DNA of 64,000 bases from Eubacteriales bacterium (GTDB lineage: Bacteria > Bacillota > Clostridia > Lachnospirales > Lachnospiraceae). The position numbers and the translations under genes were made by a program. The stretch covers positions 1-64,000 of the forward strand of contig JAUNOY010000015.1 in NCBI GenBank assembly GCA_030536995.1, read 5' to 3'. Numbering within the stretch: position 1 is the stretch's first letter; every line of letters starts with the position of its first letter. Below are positions 63,922-64,000 of the stretch, piece after piece. Below the pieces are notes generated by a model, which ran no database searches, was not told the DNA's origin, and worked only from the letters and a program-made list of their open reading frames with translations.

Positions 63922-64000
63922 AATTCTTTCCCTCTGCGAAAACTCGCGTGAAACGTATTTATCATACAATGGATAGGAAACATGAATTTCCTCTTTTTTT

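Overview
The window is a chromosomal segment of a spore-forming, Gram-positive gut anaerobe, most likely a Lachnospiraceae member (Blautia/Ruminococcus type). The evidence is the sporulation and germination genes (GerA type, SpmA/SpmB, a SipL-like LysM protein), a T-box controlled long-form ileS, glycogen genes, class IIC group II intron machinery, and the absence of outer-membrane genes. This is inferred from gene content; I could not run a search. No rRNA, tRNA or CRISPR array was seen.

Left part (1-22.3 kb), mostly minus strand, ordinary core genes. It starts with a partial CobW-type metal GTPase with a His/Cys-rich tail, then a small conserved protein, glgB and a GH13 glucosidase. Next come two NodB-type polysaccharide deacetylases flanking a trigger-factor-like lipoprotein, then a membrane-anchored protein, DUF1934, murI and a small secreted protein. 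A spore germination pair follows, in which the GerAB permease is fused to a GerAC domain. An ispE-gntR operon has a plausible self-repression operator. After that come a SipL-like protein, a PrcB-like lipoprotein, plsC, spmAB and a lone large serine recombinase.

Middle part (22.3-56 kb), an AT-richer accessory island. Four giant secreted paralogues (1282-1371 aa) have an almost identical signal-peptide end, an almost identical C-terminal end plus about 125 bp of identical 3' flank, and divergent middles made of Ig-like 'YTG' repeats. Interleaved with them are three mosaic copies of an AAA-ATPase/PD-(D/E)XK protein, a Spo0A-C-like DNA-binding protein, a HipA-like kinase with a small partner, a class IIC group II intron, an IS256-type element with a frameshifted transposase, a two-gene ATPase plus DpnII/MboI-like nuclease cassette, and an Rpn/PDDEXK transposase-like gene next to a decayed relative. 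Exact TGTCGAA (Spo0A-box) motifs stand upstream of all three AAA-ATPase copies. An orphan 3' flank at 48.1-48.2 kb, joined to a truncated Spo0A-C-like gene, looks like the scar of a rearrangement.

Right part (56-64 kb) returns to core genes: glycogen phosphorylase, isoleucyl-tRNA synthetase with a T-box leader, a D-Ala-D-Ala carboxypeptidase and a small Zn-finger-like protein.

The most promising unexplained biology is in the island. One candidate is the set of secreted paralogues whose constant ends could act as recombination handles. The other is the repeated AAA-nuclease unit with its apparent Spo0A-type control.
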